A DNA stretch of 64,000 nucleotides, taken from the NCBI RefSeq assembly GCF_014174405.1, contig NZ_JACEGA010000001.1, positions 3,636,501 to 3,700,500 of the forward strand, read 5' to 3'. A program made the position numbers and the translations under genes. Under the pieces are notes generated by a model. The model saw only the letters and a list, made by a program, of their open reading frames with translations, was not told the DNA's origin and did no database searches. The DNA is from Variimorphobacter saccharofermentans (lineage in GTDB: Bacteria > Bacillota > Clostridia > Lachnospirales > Lachnospiraceae). How positions within the stretch are numbered: the stretch's first letter is position 1; every line of letters starts with the position of its first letter. This document shows positions 35,075 to 43,384 of the stretch, piece after piece.

Positions 35075-35944
35075 TCATCCTTTCACAGAGCCAACCATTA
35101 CTCCCTTAACGAAATATTTCTGGATGAATGGATAAACCAGCATAATAGGAAGTGTGGCTACCATGATTGTGGCATATTTAACAGATTCGCTGATTTGATC
35201 CGAGCCCTTGACCAAGTCGATGGCTAAATCAGTCGTCTGATTTTGAATAACAATGTCTCTCAATATTATCTGTATAGGAACCAGGGCTCTATCCCGGAGA
35301 TATAGCATCGCGGGGAAATAACTGTTCCACTGAGCCACTGCATAAAACAAACCAACGGTAACTACCCCCGGCATGGAAAGCGGAAGAATGATTCGGAACA
35401 AAATCATCGTCTGACTACAGCCATCCAGTGAGGCTGACTCCTCCAGCTCATAAGGGATCTGTTGAAAAAAGTTTTTCAGTAGAATTACATTGAAAGAAGA
35501 CACTGCCGTCGGTAATAAAATTGACCATACCGTGTTATACATATTCAATTTCGTAACCACCAGGAAGGTCGGTACGATACCGGCGCTGAACAACATGGCT
35601 ATTACGATTACCTTTGACATGAACTTCTGTCCCGGGAACGGTCGTCTCGACAGCGGATACGCTGCTAAGGCTGAGATCAGCATGCTGATGATAGTTCCGG
35701 CAATTGTATAGAAAAATGTATTGAAGTATGATCTACCCAGCATAGGATAGGTTAAAATTCTTTTGTATGCGTCCAGAGTAAAGCCCATGGGAATAATTCC
35801 AACCTTTCCTCTGGAGAGAAATTCGAAGCTACTTAAGGAAGCTGCCAGTACATATAATACCGGGTATAGACATACAACCATCATTAGAAATAAAAATGTA
35901 TAATTTATACACTGAAACACAATCCGACCTTTACTTTCTTTCAT
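35075..35944 (-). CDS. ABC transporter permease, LplC/YtcP-like
   Basis: 289 residues with six hydrophobic segments and the EAA loop EESASLDGCSQTMILFRIILPLSMPG, which contacts the ATPase. N-terminal VCLYPVLYVLAASLSSFEFLSRGKVGIIP is typical of LplC-type sugar permeases. It is membrane-embedded, partner of the LplB-like permease that ends nine bases upstream. The binding-protein gene follows after 95 bases. Confidence 0.92.
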   Translation of the reverse strand: MKESKGRIVFQCINYTFLFLMMVVCLYPVLYVLAASLSSFEFLSRGKVGIIPMGFTLDAYKRILTYPMLGRSYFNTFFYTIAGTIISMLISALAAYPLSRRPFPGQKFMSKVIVIAMLFSAGIVPTFLVVTKLNMYNTVWSILLPTAVSSFNVILLKNFFQQIPYELEESASLDGCSQTMILFRIILPLSMPGVVTVGLFYAVAQWNSYFPAMLYLRDRALVPIQIILRDIVIQNQTTDLAIDLVKGSDQISESVKYATIMVATLPIMLVYPFIQKYFVKGVMVGSVKG

Positions 35945-35953
35945 TTTTCCTCC

Positions 35954-36907
35954 TTACCAGAGACTAGTCTCTGAATATTTTTTTGCCATCTTATTAGCCA
36001 ATATAACCAGTGCCAGACCTATAATTGATTGGAAGAAACCTACGGCTGAACCAAAGCTGTATTCACCATTAAGGATACCCCTTCGATATACATAGGTTCC
36101 AATTACATCGGATGTGGAATAAATACTTGGGTTGTACATAAGCACGATGGTATCATAACCAACATCCAAGACCCTTCCCACCTTCATTAAGAACATCAGT
36201 ACAATGGTGGAAGATATTCCGGGAAGGGTTACATACCATAGTTGCTTCCATCTTCCCGCTCCATCAATTCTGGCGGCCTCATAGAGTTCTGAATTAATTC
36301 CTGTTAAGGAAGCCAGATAAATAATCGCGGTATAGCCTGTGGTCTGCCACATGGTCATTAAGGTAAAAATCATCCAGAAGTAGCCCGGCTCTGTCAGAAA
36401 GTTCACCTTCTCCAGACCAAATGCTTGCAGAATGTTATTAATCAAACCTGTACTTGGTGATAAAAAGGTAACCACCATACTTACAACTACTACGCTTGAA
36501 ATAAAGTTAGGAAGATAGGTAACTGTTTGAACCATTTTCTTAAACTTTGCTCTTCCTACTTCATTCAGAAGCAGTGCCAGGATAATCGGAGCCACAAAGC
36601 CTAATGTTAACTGTAGGAAATTGATAGCCAAGGTGTTACGAATAAGTCTCACAAAAAACGTTGATTTAATAAATTGTAGGTAATATTCCAATCCAACAAA
36701 TTTACTACCCAGTATTCCCTTCGCCGGCTGATACTTTACTAAAGAAATAATTAATGAATAAATCAATGGTATGTATCGAAAAACAACATAGTATATCAGT
36801 ACCGGAAGGAACATGATATAAAATGGCATATATTTTTTTATTCCTAGCTTGGGTCCTTTTGGGGATTGATTAACCGTTTCCTTTCTTCTCCTGCCAATAT
36901 CTCTCAT
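35954..36907 (-). CDS. ABC transporter permease, LplB-like
   Basis: 317 residues, six hydrophobic segments. The EAA loop is YEAARIDGAGRWKQLWYVTLPGISS and the start KKYMPFYIMFLPVLIYYVVFRYIPL is typical of LplB/YteP permeases. First gene of the catabolic operon, with GAGGTG upstream of the ATG and a candidate promoter at 36986-37014. Confidence 0.92.
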   Translation of the reverse strand: MRDIGRRRKETVNQSPKGPKLGIKKYMPFYIMFLPVLIYYVVFRYIPLIYSLIISLVKYQPAKGILGSKFVGLEYYLQFIKSTFFVRLIRNTLAINFLQLTLGFVAPIILALLLNEVGRAKFKKMVQTVTYLPNFISSVVVVSMVVTFLSPSTGLINNILQAFGLEKVNFLTEPGYFWMIFTLMTMWQTTGYTAIIYLASLTGINSELYEAARIDGAGRWKQLWYVTLPGISSTIVLMFLMKVGRVLDVGYDTIVLMYNPSIYSTSDVIGTYVYRRGILNGEYSFGSAVGFFQSIIGLALVILANKMAKKYSETSLW

Positions 36908-36985
36908 GCATTCACCTCATATTGAAATAATTAAGTATTGAGCATCTCACCTTGCTCTTCGCCGGTTGCTCCTCGCTTGAGACCT

Positions 36986-37014
36986 AGATTAGCATAGCAC
37001 CCCCTCTCCGTAAA
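36986..37014 (-). promoter_or_regulatory. Candidate promoter of the catabolic operon
   Basis: On the minus strand TTTACG (37009-37014), a 17-base spacer and TAATCT (36986-36991) lie about 80 bases ahead of the first permease. The -35 is weak, fitting a promoter that needs the AraC-type activator encoded upstream. The bases 37015-37100 are AT-rich, with A and T runs. Confidence 0.45.
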
Positions 37015-37153
37015 TCTTTCGTTTTTTAGGATTTGTGGATTATTTTATGATTCAATGTGTCATTTTTTTAGATTTTGTGCCAGCCCTTAATCACGTTTCT
37101 TCAGGATTTATAAGGCTTTGCAGAGATTAACCAGATTTTATGAAATAGCTGCA

Positions 37154-37353
37154 AAGAATGATACGCTTTACGAGTCATTCTTAGGTTAACCACGGAAGAA
37201 ACACACTGAGCGAGTTACCCCGGATGCCGACTCAGGCCTCGCTCGTATGAATACAAGTAAACTTGTTTTCATACTTCACTCAGCTTCGCGTAAAGTAAGG
37301 AGCCGTCACTACCGCTGATTTTCATGAAATCCAGCGGAGTAACAGCTCCTTAC
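37154..37353. repeat. Cluster of hairpins between operon promoter and AraC sensor gene
   Basis: Successive inverted repeats: AAGAATGA/TCATTCTT around TACGCTTTACGAG (37154-37182); GAGCGAG/CTCGCTC; GTATGAA-ACAAGT pairing with its complement around 37246-37276; and GTAAGGAGC/GCTCCTTAC (37295-37303, 37345-37353) enclosing CCGCTG/CAGCGG. The last one follows the AraC gene by 40 bases and probably terminates it. The rest resembles clustered REP-like units. Confidence 0.55.
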
Positions 37354-37392
37354 TTTTCCTTGAGGACCTAATATACTCTTTATTCTACCATG

Positions 37393-39738
37393 TCATATTT
37401 TCCGGTACTGTCCCGGAGAGATCCCTACATATTTTTTAAACACTTTACTAAAGCTGTTGGCGCTGTTATAGCCAACCTGTTCAGCAATCTGAGCTACATT
37501 GAATGAAGTCTCATCAAGAAGTTGTTTGGCCTTCTCAATCCGGAACTCATTTACATAATCTACAAAGTTCTTACCCGATATTTCTTTAAAAATGAAGCTT
37601 AAATAAGAAGTTGAAAGATTAACTACCTCTGCCACAGTATCTAAAGAAATATCCATACTATAATTCTCTTCCAGATGTCGTTGTATCTTCTCCAGGATGT
37701 GACTTTGCTGGTTCTGTTTATTCTCTGTCACATATTTGGTAATCATCTCAAATACATAAGAGATATACTTTACCTTCTCCTCCAGACCATTTTTGCTGTC
37801 GATCTCCGTATAGATATCTTCCTTCTTACCAAAAATTCTATCACTGGTTAACCGCATCTCAAATATGGTTCTAATCGCCGTTCCTGCCAGGGCATGAAAC
37901 AGGTGGTCCACCAATTCAGGTGATATATTGTTTTCCAAAAGGTTATCCTGAAATACACTTTGTAACAGCTCCAGAACTACCTCTCTATTCCCTGACTTGG
38001 CCACGGTAATCAACTGAGTCTCTTTTTCAATCGAGTATAGAATCACTCCACTGGATATACCATTGACTTCATCAATATAAATAACCGTGTTCTGTCCCTT
38101 CACAGTCTTATAGTTCAGCGCCTCCAAAGCATCAATAAAGGAAAGATAGCAGTTATCTATTTCCTCATAGCTTAGACCCACCCCTATCGTATAGGGTTCA
38201 TCCAAGCTTTCCTCCAGATACGCCTGTACATTATTTAAATAATCATTAATACCACTGAATTCGTAGAAGGATTTCTCGGTGTTTAATATGGACACAATGG
38301 TTTGATCATTCTTCTCCATAAAATAGCACCGGCATCCGTCACCCAGTGAATCACGGGCAATTTTTTTCATTTCCTCCACATGCTCTTTACAGGATTTCCT
38401 ATACCTCTTAAGCTCCGAAGATTTCCTGTCACCGATTTCATAAACAATGATTTGATAGTAAGGAAATGGTAACTCAATTCCAATCTCTACGCCGGAAGTC
38501 AAGAAATTCTTCCTATCCATTTGACCATTGATTATGTCATATATAAATTTATCCTGAAGCATAGGTTTATTTTTTTCAAAATTATCTTGTAAGGATTGGT
38601 TTTCCTTATAGACATAGTCAATAATACCATTGATTAAAGTGAATTCATTATCCTTCTGCCCATGTCTCATCACAGATTTCTTGCTGCCTATGATATTGAT
38701 ATAATTCAAAATTTTATTCATCGGCTGATATAGTCCAGCTATGATATAATAGGTAAGAATTACTGACAGAATAAAGCTGATGGCAGAAACCAAAATGGTC
38801 ACATCTTTAATCTGATTAATACTCTTCGTGATATATTCCGTTGGGATAACAGAAATATACTTCCAGTCAAATACACTTGATTTGACATACTGAATCGTAA
38901 AAGGTTTTCCTTCAATGGATAATTCCACGGTATCCTTGGATTTTTCCATCTCTTCGGATCTGTTCTTTACAGCTTCCCAGATTAATTCCAAGTCCTTATA
39001 GTCAGGATAGGACTGCTCATTGGTGTATATCACATTCCCGTCTGCATCAACGACATAATTAAATACGATTTTCTCATCGTTAGAATTAGCCATTTCTTTT
39101 TTAAACAGGGTTTCATTCAGATTGACGACAATCATCCCTTTGGGGTTCTTATTGATAAAGGGTAGGGATTCTGAGAAAACCAGAACAGGTACATCATAGG
39201 CTCCCTGGTGAACGATTTGCTTTCCCAGAATTCGAAAGCCTCCCTGGTTGAATATCTCATCCCAGTTCAAGTCACCGGCATACTTACAAACCTCTGAAAG
39301 AAATAGGGATCTTTGATATTTTCCCCCTGTTCCTAATACAAAGTCCGCTTTTTCCTGGTAAAACCATATATCAGCTATGTAATCATTACTGGATTTGTAT
39401 GCACTTAAGCTTGCGATCGAATCTTGAATTACTTCGATCTCCTGGTAGCTTTGCTCCAAGGATAAGTAAAGAACACGATTTAAATTACGAGCCAATGCCA
39501 TCTGCATCAAGTCGGACTGTAAAGAATTGATTTCTTTATCAATGCTTTTTTGCGCTTGCTCCAAGATCAGCATATTACTGACCTGTACTTCTTTAATCAT
39601 CATACCGGAAGACTTCTTGTATGAAAAAAAGGACACCAGGCCCACCGAACCAATAACCAATATGATAATATATAAAAAAATTCTAACAAATACGCTATTC
39701 ATACGAAATTCCCTAATACTTTGGGAAAAATTCTTCAT
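37393..39738 (-). CDS. Membrane-bound AraC-family regulator with extracellular sensor
   Basis: 781 residues. A transmembrane segment near residues 17-38, an extracellular sensor (about 40-305) and a second one near 310-335 are followed by a cytoplasmic linker. The C-terminal 100 residues hold two HTH motifs of AraC: LDTVAEVVNLSTSYLSFIFKEISGKNFVDYVNEFRIEKAKQLL and VAQIAEQVGYNSANSFSKVFKKYVGISPGQYRK. This one-protein layout senses sugars or binding proteins outside and activates the adjacent transporter operon. It is encoded upstream of that operon on the same strand. A GGAG site precedes the ATG. Confidence 0.9.
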   Translation of the reverse strand: MKNFSQSIREFRMNSVFVRIFLYIIILVIGSVGLVSFFSYKKSSGMMIKEVQVSNMLILEQAQKSIDKEINSLQSDLMQMALARNLNRVLYLSLEQSYQEIEVIQDSIASLSAYKSSNDYIADIWFYQEKADFVLGTGGKYQRSLFLSEVCKYAGDLNWDEIFNQGGFRILGKQIVHQGAYDVPVLVFSESLPFINKNPKGMIVVNLNETLFKKEMANSNDEKIVFNYVVDADGNVIYTNEQSYPDYKDLELIWEAVKNRSEEMEKSKDTVELSIEGKPFTIQYVKSSVFDWKYISVIPTEYITKSINQIKDVTILVSAISFILSVILTYYIIAGLYQPMNKILNYINIIGSKKSVMRHGQKDNEFTLINGIIDYVYKENQSLQDNFEKNKPMLQDKFIYDIINGQMDRKNFLTSGVEIGIELPFPYYQIIVYEIGDRKSSELKRYRKSCKEHVEEMKKIARDSLGDGCRCYFMEKNDQTIVSILNTEKSFYEFSGINDYLNNVQAYLEESLDEPYTIGVGLSYEEIDNCYLSFIDALEALNYKTVKGQNTVIYIDEVNGISSGVILYSIEKETQLITVAKSGNREVVLELLQSVFQDNLLENNISPELVDHLFHALAGTAIRTIFEMRLTSDRIFGKKEDIYTEIDSKNGLEEKVKYISYVFEMITKYVTENKQNQQSHILEKIQRHLEENYSMDISLDTVAEVVNLSTSYLSFIFKEISGKNFVDYVNEFRIEKAKQLLDETSFNVAQIAEQVGYNSANSFSKVFKKYVGISPGQYRKI

Positions 39739-39788
39739 ATTATCGTCTCCTGTTATCCATTGATGTAAATTTTTTCACTACAAATAAT

Positions 39789-39817
39789 ACCATATCGTAT
39801 TTTCGCTCTCTTGTAAA
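39789..39817 (-). promoter_or_regulatory. Candidate promoter of the AraC sensor gene
   Basis: On the minus strand TTTACA (39812-39817), 17 bases, then TATGGT (39789-39794), about 50 bases before the ATG at 39738. Confidence 0.45.
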
Positions 39818-39915
39818 GAGTATACTTTGTTATTATAATTGGAAACTAAAATGTTTTAGTCCTACTGCTGTAATACAACGATGGCCTCAAAACATATTAA
39901 CATCCAGTCGAAAGA

Positions 39916-39972
39916 AACCCCTGCTTAATCTGGTGGTATTTGATAGACACTACTACCAGATTAACAGGGGTT
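39916..39972 (-). terminator. Terminator downstream of nrdG
   Basis: Arms 39916-39934 and 39955-39972 (AACCCCTG-TTAATCTGGT against its complement, one unpaired base) form an 18-bp stem, followed on the minus strand by TTTCTTTC. It lies about 160 bases after nrdG, beyond the decamer repeat. Confidence 0.7.
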
Positions 39973-40020
39973 ATAGTAAACAGACTTATTCTTTTGTCAG
40001 ATGAAGCACCTGTACTCCTC

Positions 40021-40150
40021 AAGAGCTTTACCACTCTTTATTGAGCTGCACTGAGTTTCACCGAGATTTTCCAGGCTTTACTGAGTATTACTGAGTTTTA
40101 CCGTGTTTTAACAAATTTTCTATGCTTATCTAAGCTTTATTAAGCTTTTC
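40021..40150. repeat. Degenerate 10-bp tandem repeat, about 13 copies
   Basis: The plus strand reads as successive decamers close to CTGAGTTTTA: CCGAGATTTT, CCAGGCTTTA, CTGAGTATTA, CTGAGTTTTA, CCGTGTTTTA and so on. T-tracts recur every 10 bases, i.e. in phase with the helix. The array starts in the last codons of nrdG (stop at 40130-40132) and runs towards its terminator. Confidence 0.7.
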
Positions 40151-40663
40151 CCACAGTTGAACCTCGCCGATTTGGAGGGAGCTTTTTACATCAATGATTC
40201 GTTGATTGGAGGATCCCCGAAAGGCAAGACTGATATCCTTAAGGGACTCTACAAACTCACCATCCACCAACACATCAATGTATTGGAGCATTTCGTCGGT
40301 GTATTCACATCTTGCCCGGCTGTCCTGACACAATTCCTTATCAAAAAGATAACCCGTATAACACCAGACATCCTTATGGGGATAGGTATCCTTCACCTTC
40401 TTTAGTAAGGGAAGAAGCTCCCGCTGATTAGGTCTCTCAAAGGGTTCCCCTCCAAGGAGAGATAATCCCTTGATATAATCAGGGGATAATGCCTGAAGAA
40501 TTTCGGCTTCCGTCTCTGCGGTGTAAGGAGTTCCATAGCCAAAATCCCAAGTCTCCTGATTGAAGCAGCCCTCACAGTGGTGGGTACAACCTGATACAAA
40601 CATAGATACTCTTACACCTTCGCCATTGGCGATATCATATTTTTTAATCTCTCCGTAATTCAT
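40130..40663 (-). CDS. nrdG: Anaerobic ribonucleotide reductase activating protein
   Basis: 177 residues. A radical-SAM enzyme with the cluster motif CTHHCEGC (Cys26, Cys30, Cys33) and LSLLGGEPFE as the SAM-binding GGE motif. It installs the glycyl radical on NrdD under anaerobic conditions. The ATG lies one base after the nrdD stop, so translation is coupled. The final residues (KLNKA) are encoded by the start of a decamer repeat. Confidence 0.93.
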   Translation of the reverse strand: MNYGEIKKYDIANGEGVRVSMFVSGCTHHCEGCFNQETWDFGYGTPYTAETEAEILQALSPDYIKGLSLLGGEPFERPNQRELLPLLKKVKDTYPHKDVWCYTGYLFDKELCQDSRARCEYTDEMLQYIDVLVDGEFVESLKDISLAFRGSSNQRIIDVKSSLQIGEVQLWEKLNKA

Positions 40664-40664
40664 C

Positions 40665-42824
40665 CTACAAATGTAACACCCTTTCCTGGATCTCGTGGGT
40701 TCTTCCCTGATTCCAATACTGGGTTCCTATGTAACCGCAGGTTCTTCTGGCAACATTCATCGTATCCTGGTTACGGTTACCGCACTTGGGGCATTCCCAT
40801 ATCAGCTTACCATCAGTATCCTTTACGATCTGTATCTCACCATCGAAACCACATTCCTGACAATAGTCACTCTTCGTATTCAGCTCAGCATACATAATAT
40901 TATCATAGATAAAGCGGATCAAGGAAATAACAGCCGGAATGTTATTCTGCATATTCGGTACTTCTACATAGCTAATCGCTCCACCCTTGGAAAGCTCCTG
41001 GAACTTGGACTCGAACTCCAGCTTCGTAAAAGCATCGATATTCTCACTTACATGGACATGATAACTGTTAGTGATATAACTTTTATCTGTAATTCCCTCA
41101 ATGACTCCAAAACGTTTCTGAAGACATTTTGCAAATTTGTAAGTTGTACTCTCAATCGGTGAGCCATAGGTACTGAAGCCGATGTTGGTTTCTGCCTTCC
41201 AACGGTCACAGGCTTCATTCATGTACTTCATGACATCTAAGGCAAAAGGAGTAGCTTCCGGATCGGTGTGGGATTTCCCGGTCATGTATTTTACACACTC
41301 ATACAGACCTGCATAGCCAAGAGAAATCGTGGAATAGCCTCCATAGAGAAGCGGATCAATCGTCTCTCCCTTCTGAAGCCGAGCCAACGCACCATTTTGC
41401 CAGAGAATTGGAGCTGCATCCGATAAGGTACCCTTCAGGCGGTTATGGCGATGCATCAGGGCCCGGTAGCACAGATCAAGACGCTCATCAAATATCTGCC
41501 AAAACTTATCCATATCCTTACCGGAGGATAGGGCAACATCCACCAAATTAAGCGTAACTACACCCTGGTTAAAACGTCCATAGAATTTATAATTGCCATC
41601 TTCATCCTTCCAGGGACTTAAGGCACTGCGACAGCCCATGACGGGGAAGCAATTTCCTTCCTTAAGCTCCTTCATCTTCTTTTCGGAGATATAATCCGGA
41701 ACCAGTCTCTTGGCAGTACATTTGGCTGCCAGTTCTGTCAGATAAAAATAATCTGTTCCCTCTGTCACATTATCTTCTTCCAGAACATAGATCAGCTTGG
41801 GAAATGCCGGGGTAACCCACACTCCTGCTTCATTCTTCACTCCCTGATAACGTTGCTTTAAGGTCTCCTCGATAATGATGGCCAGGTCTTTCTTCTCCTG
41901 CTCATTTCTTGCTTCATTGAGATACATGAAAACTGTCAGGAAGGGTGCCTGTCCATTGGTAGTCATAAGTGTGATGACCTGGTATTGAATGGTCTGAACA
42001 CCCTTGGTAATCTCCCTGCGGAGTCTCTTCTCCACCAGCTCCTGAATCTTTTCTTCAGTAGCAGAGCTGTTTAAGACCCTTACTTCCTCCAATACCTCTG
42101 CACGAATCTTATCTCTGGATATCTGTACGAAGGGGGCCAGATGGGAAAGACTGATGCTCTGTCCGCCATACTGATTGCTGGCTACCTGGGCAATAATCTG
42201 CGTAGCGATATTGCAGGCCGTCGAAAAACTATGGGGCTTCTCTATCATGGTTCCGCTGATTACAGTCCCGTTCTGCAGCATATCCTCCAGATTAACCAAA
42301 TCACAGTTATGCATATGCTGTGCATAGTAATCTGTGTCATGGAAATGGATAATTCCCAGCTTATCAGCCTCCACGATATCCTGTGGTAAAAGTAGTCTTG
42401 CGGTAAGGTCCCTGCTGACCTCACCCGCCATATAATCTCGTTGTACACTGTTCACAGTCGGATTCTTATTGGAATTTTCCTGTTTCACATCTTCATTATT
42501 ACATTCAATAAGAGAAAGAATTCGATTATCTGTAGTATTGGCTTTACGAATGAGGGAGCGCTGATAACGATATCTTACATAATTCCTTGCCAGTTCAAAG
42601 GCTCCGGTCGACATAATCTGATCTTCCACCATATCCTGAATTTCTTCAACGGATACGGCTCTCCCCAGTCTGTTGCATTTGAATTCAACATACTCTGCAA
42701 TCTCTTTAATCTGCTCGCTGGTTAGCAGCTGCTTCTCCGTAGACTCATTCGCTTTTGTAACAGCAGCGATGATTTTACTTAAGTCAAAAATCTCTTCTGA
42801 ACCATTTCTCTTAATAATCTTCAT
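40665..42824 (-). CDS. nrdD: Anaerobic ribonucleoside-triphosphate reductase
   Basis: 719 residues. N-terminal ATP-cone (MKIIKRNGSEEIFDLSKIIAAV) for allosteric control, then the glycyl-radical barrel, a zinc site CQECGFDG and CPKCGN near 660-685, and the radical glycine in RRTCGYIG (Gly697). It makes deoxynucleotides without oxygen. A GGAG precedes the ATG. The upstream stretch 42825-43151 is AT-rich; the imperfect dyad ACAAAATATAGTATTTGT (42982-42999) could be a regulator site or promoter element, but it does not match the NrdR box well. Confidence 0.95.
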   Translation of the reverse strand: MKIIKRNGSEEIFDLSKIIAAVTKANESTEKQLLTSEQIKEIAEYVEFKCNRLGRAVSVEEIQDMVEDQIMSTGAFELARNYVRYRYQRSLIRKANTTDNRILSLIECNNEDVKQENSNKNPTVNSVQRDYMAGEVSRDLTARLLLPQDIVEADKLGIIHFHDTDYYAQHMHNCDLVNLEDMLQNGTVISGTMIEKPHSFSTACNIATQIIAQVASNQYGGQSISLSHLAPFVQISRDKIRAEVLEEVRVLNSSATEEKIQELVEKRLRREITKGVQTIQYQVITLMTTNGQAPFLTVFMYLNEARNEQEKKDLAIIIEETLKQRYQGVKNEAGVWVTPAFPKLIYVLEEDNVTEGTDYFYLTELAAKCTAKRLVPDYISEKKMKELKEGNCFPVMGCRSALSPWKDEDGNYKFYGRFNQGVVTLNLVDVALSSGKDMDKFWQIFDERLDLCYRALMHRHNRLKGTLSDAAPILWQNGALARLQKGETIDPLLYGGYSTISLGYAGLYECVKYMTGKSHTDPEATPFALDVMKYMNEACDRWKAETNIGFSTYGSPIESTTYKFAKCLQKRFGVIEGITDKSYITNSYHVHVSENIDAFTKLEFESKFQELSKGGAISYVEVPNMQNNIPAVISLIRFIYDNIMYAELNTKSDYCQECGFDGEIQIVKDTDGKLIWECPKCGNRNQDTMNVARRTCGYIGTQYWNQGRTHEIQERVLHL

Positions 42825-43151
42825 GTCTAACTCTCCTCGTTATGTTATATTATAAAATATGTATTTTGATCGAAATGCCGATCTTGACGGAGCCCTGTCC
42901 GTACCACATAACCTTCCCTATTATAAGCTAATTTAATTACCCAAAGCAAGTATATATAAATGGTAGGAAATTAAATATAATACAAAATATAGTATTTGTC
43001 AAGGAGGGGAAATACAAGATAAGGGGGATTTTCCATTTTAGCATTTTCCATTTTATATGAAAAATCCATTTGTGATCAATAGAATTAAAAGTTAATTGAT
43101 TTTTTCTGTTTGTTATGTTACCATTTCAATGTTAATAATAAATATAGTACT

Positions 43152-43241
43152 TCTTATTAAGAGTTATGGTAGAGAGTTAGCTCAGTGACCATACACCAAC
43201 CTGCAACAATGTAAGGTGGTAATGCTAACATCGATGAGGAG
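43152..43241 (+). promoter_or_regulatory. S-box-like SAM riboswitch aptamer (variant)
   Basis: Elements in S-box order: CTTATT-AAGAG (43154-43164) pairing with GATGAG (43234-43239) as P1; TATGG/CCATA as P2; GAG-AGTTAG-CTC-AGTGA as the P2b loop with kink-turn-like sequence; CCAACC; a P3 hairpin ending AAGGTGGTAAT; then CTAAC (43226-43230), which complements GTTAG of the P2 loop as the pseudoknot. P4 seems missing, as in SAM-I/IV-type variants. It should sense S-adenosylmethionine. A terminator-like hairpin follows. No methionine gene is downstream. Confidence 0.68.
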
Positions 43242-43283
43242 AATGCCGCTCCTTAGGGCGGTGCATTTCCTGCTTTATTCCTT
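43242..43283 (+). terminator. Riboswitch expression-platform terminator
   Basis: AATGCCGC (43243-43250) pairs with GCGG-CATT ending 43268, with a two-base bulge, followed by TTTCCTGCTTTATTCCTTTC. GAGGAG at the end of the aptamer can pair with CTCC in the loop, giving an alternative fold. Confidence 0.55.
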
Positions 43284-43322
43284 TCTGCTATTTTATTATA
43301 GATTATTTAAAATAAATAATGC

Positions 43323-43370
43323 TTGACATCTATATCAGAGTGATATATTTTATTAATATCAGTGTGATAT
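43323..43370 (+). promoter_or_regulatory. padR promoter with two identical-type operators
   Basis: TTGACA (43323-43328) and TATTTT (43346-43351) with 17-base spacing. Two dyads ATATCA-NNN-TGATAT lie at 43332-43346 and 43356-43370, 24 bases apart, covering spacer, -10 and the transcript start. This is the arrangement expected for repression by the PadR protein encoded 15 bases downstream. Confidence 0.75.
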
Positions 43371-43384
43371 AAGGAGGAAACATT

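Noticed and set aside
40695..41162. Long open frame (155 codons) on the plus strand opposite nrdD
   Set aside because: It lies completely within the well-conserved nrdD gene on the other strand, has no family features and no ribosome site; a codon-usage shadow.
42982..42999. NrdR box upstream of nrdD
   Set aside because: The dyad ACAAAATATAGTATTTGT is 18 bases long and lacks a second box at the usual distance; the match to the NrdR consensus is too weak to call.
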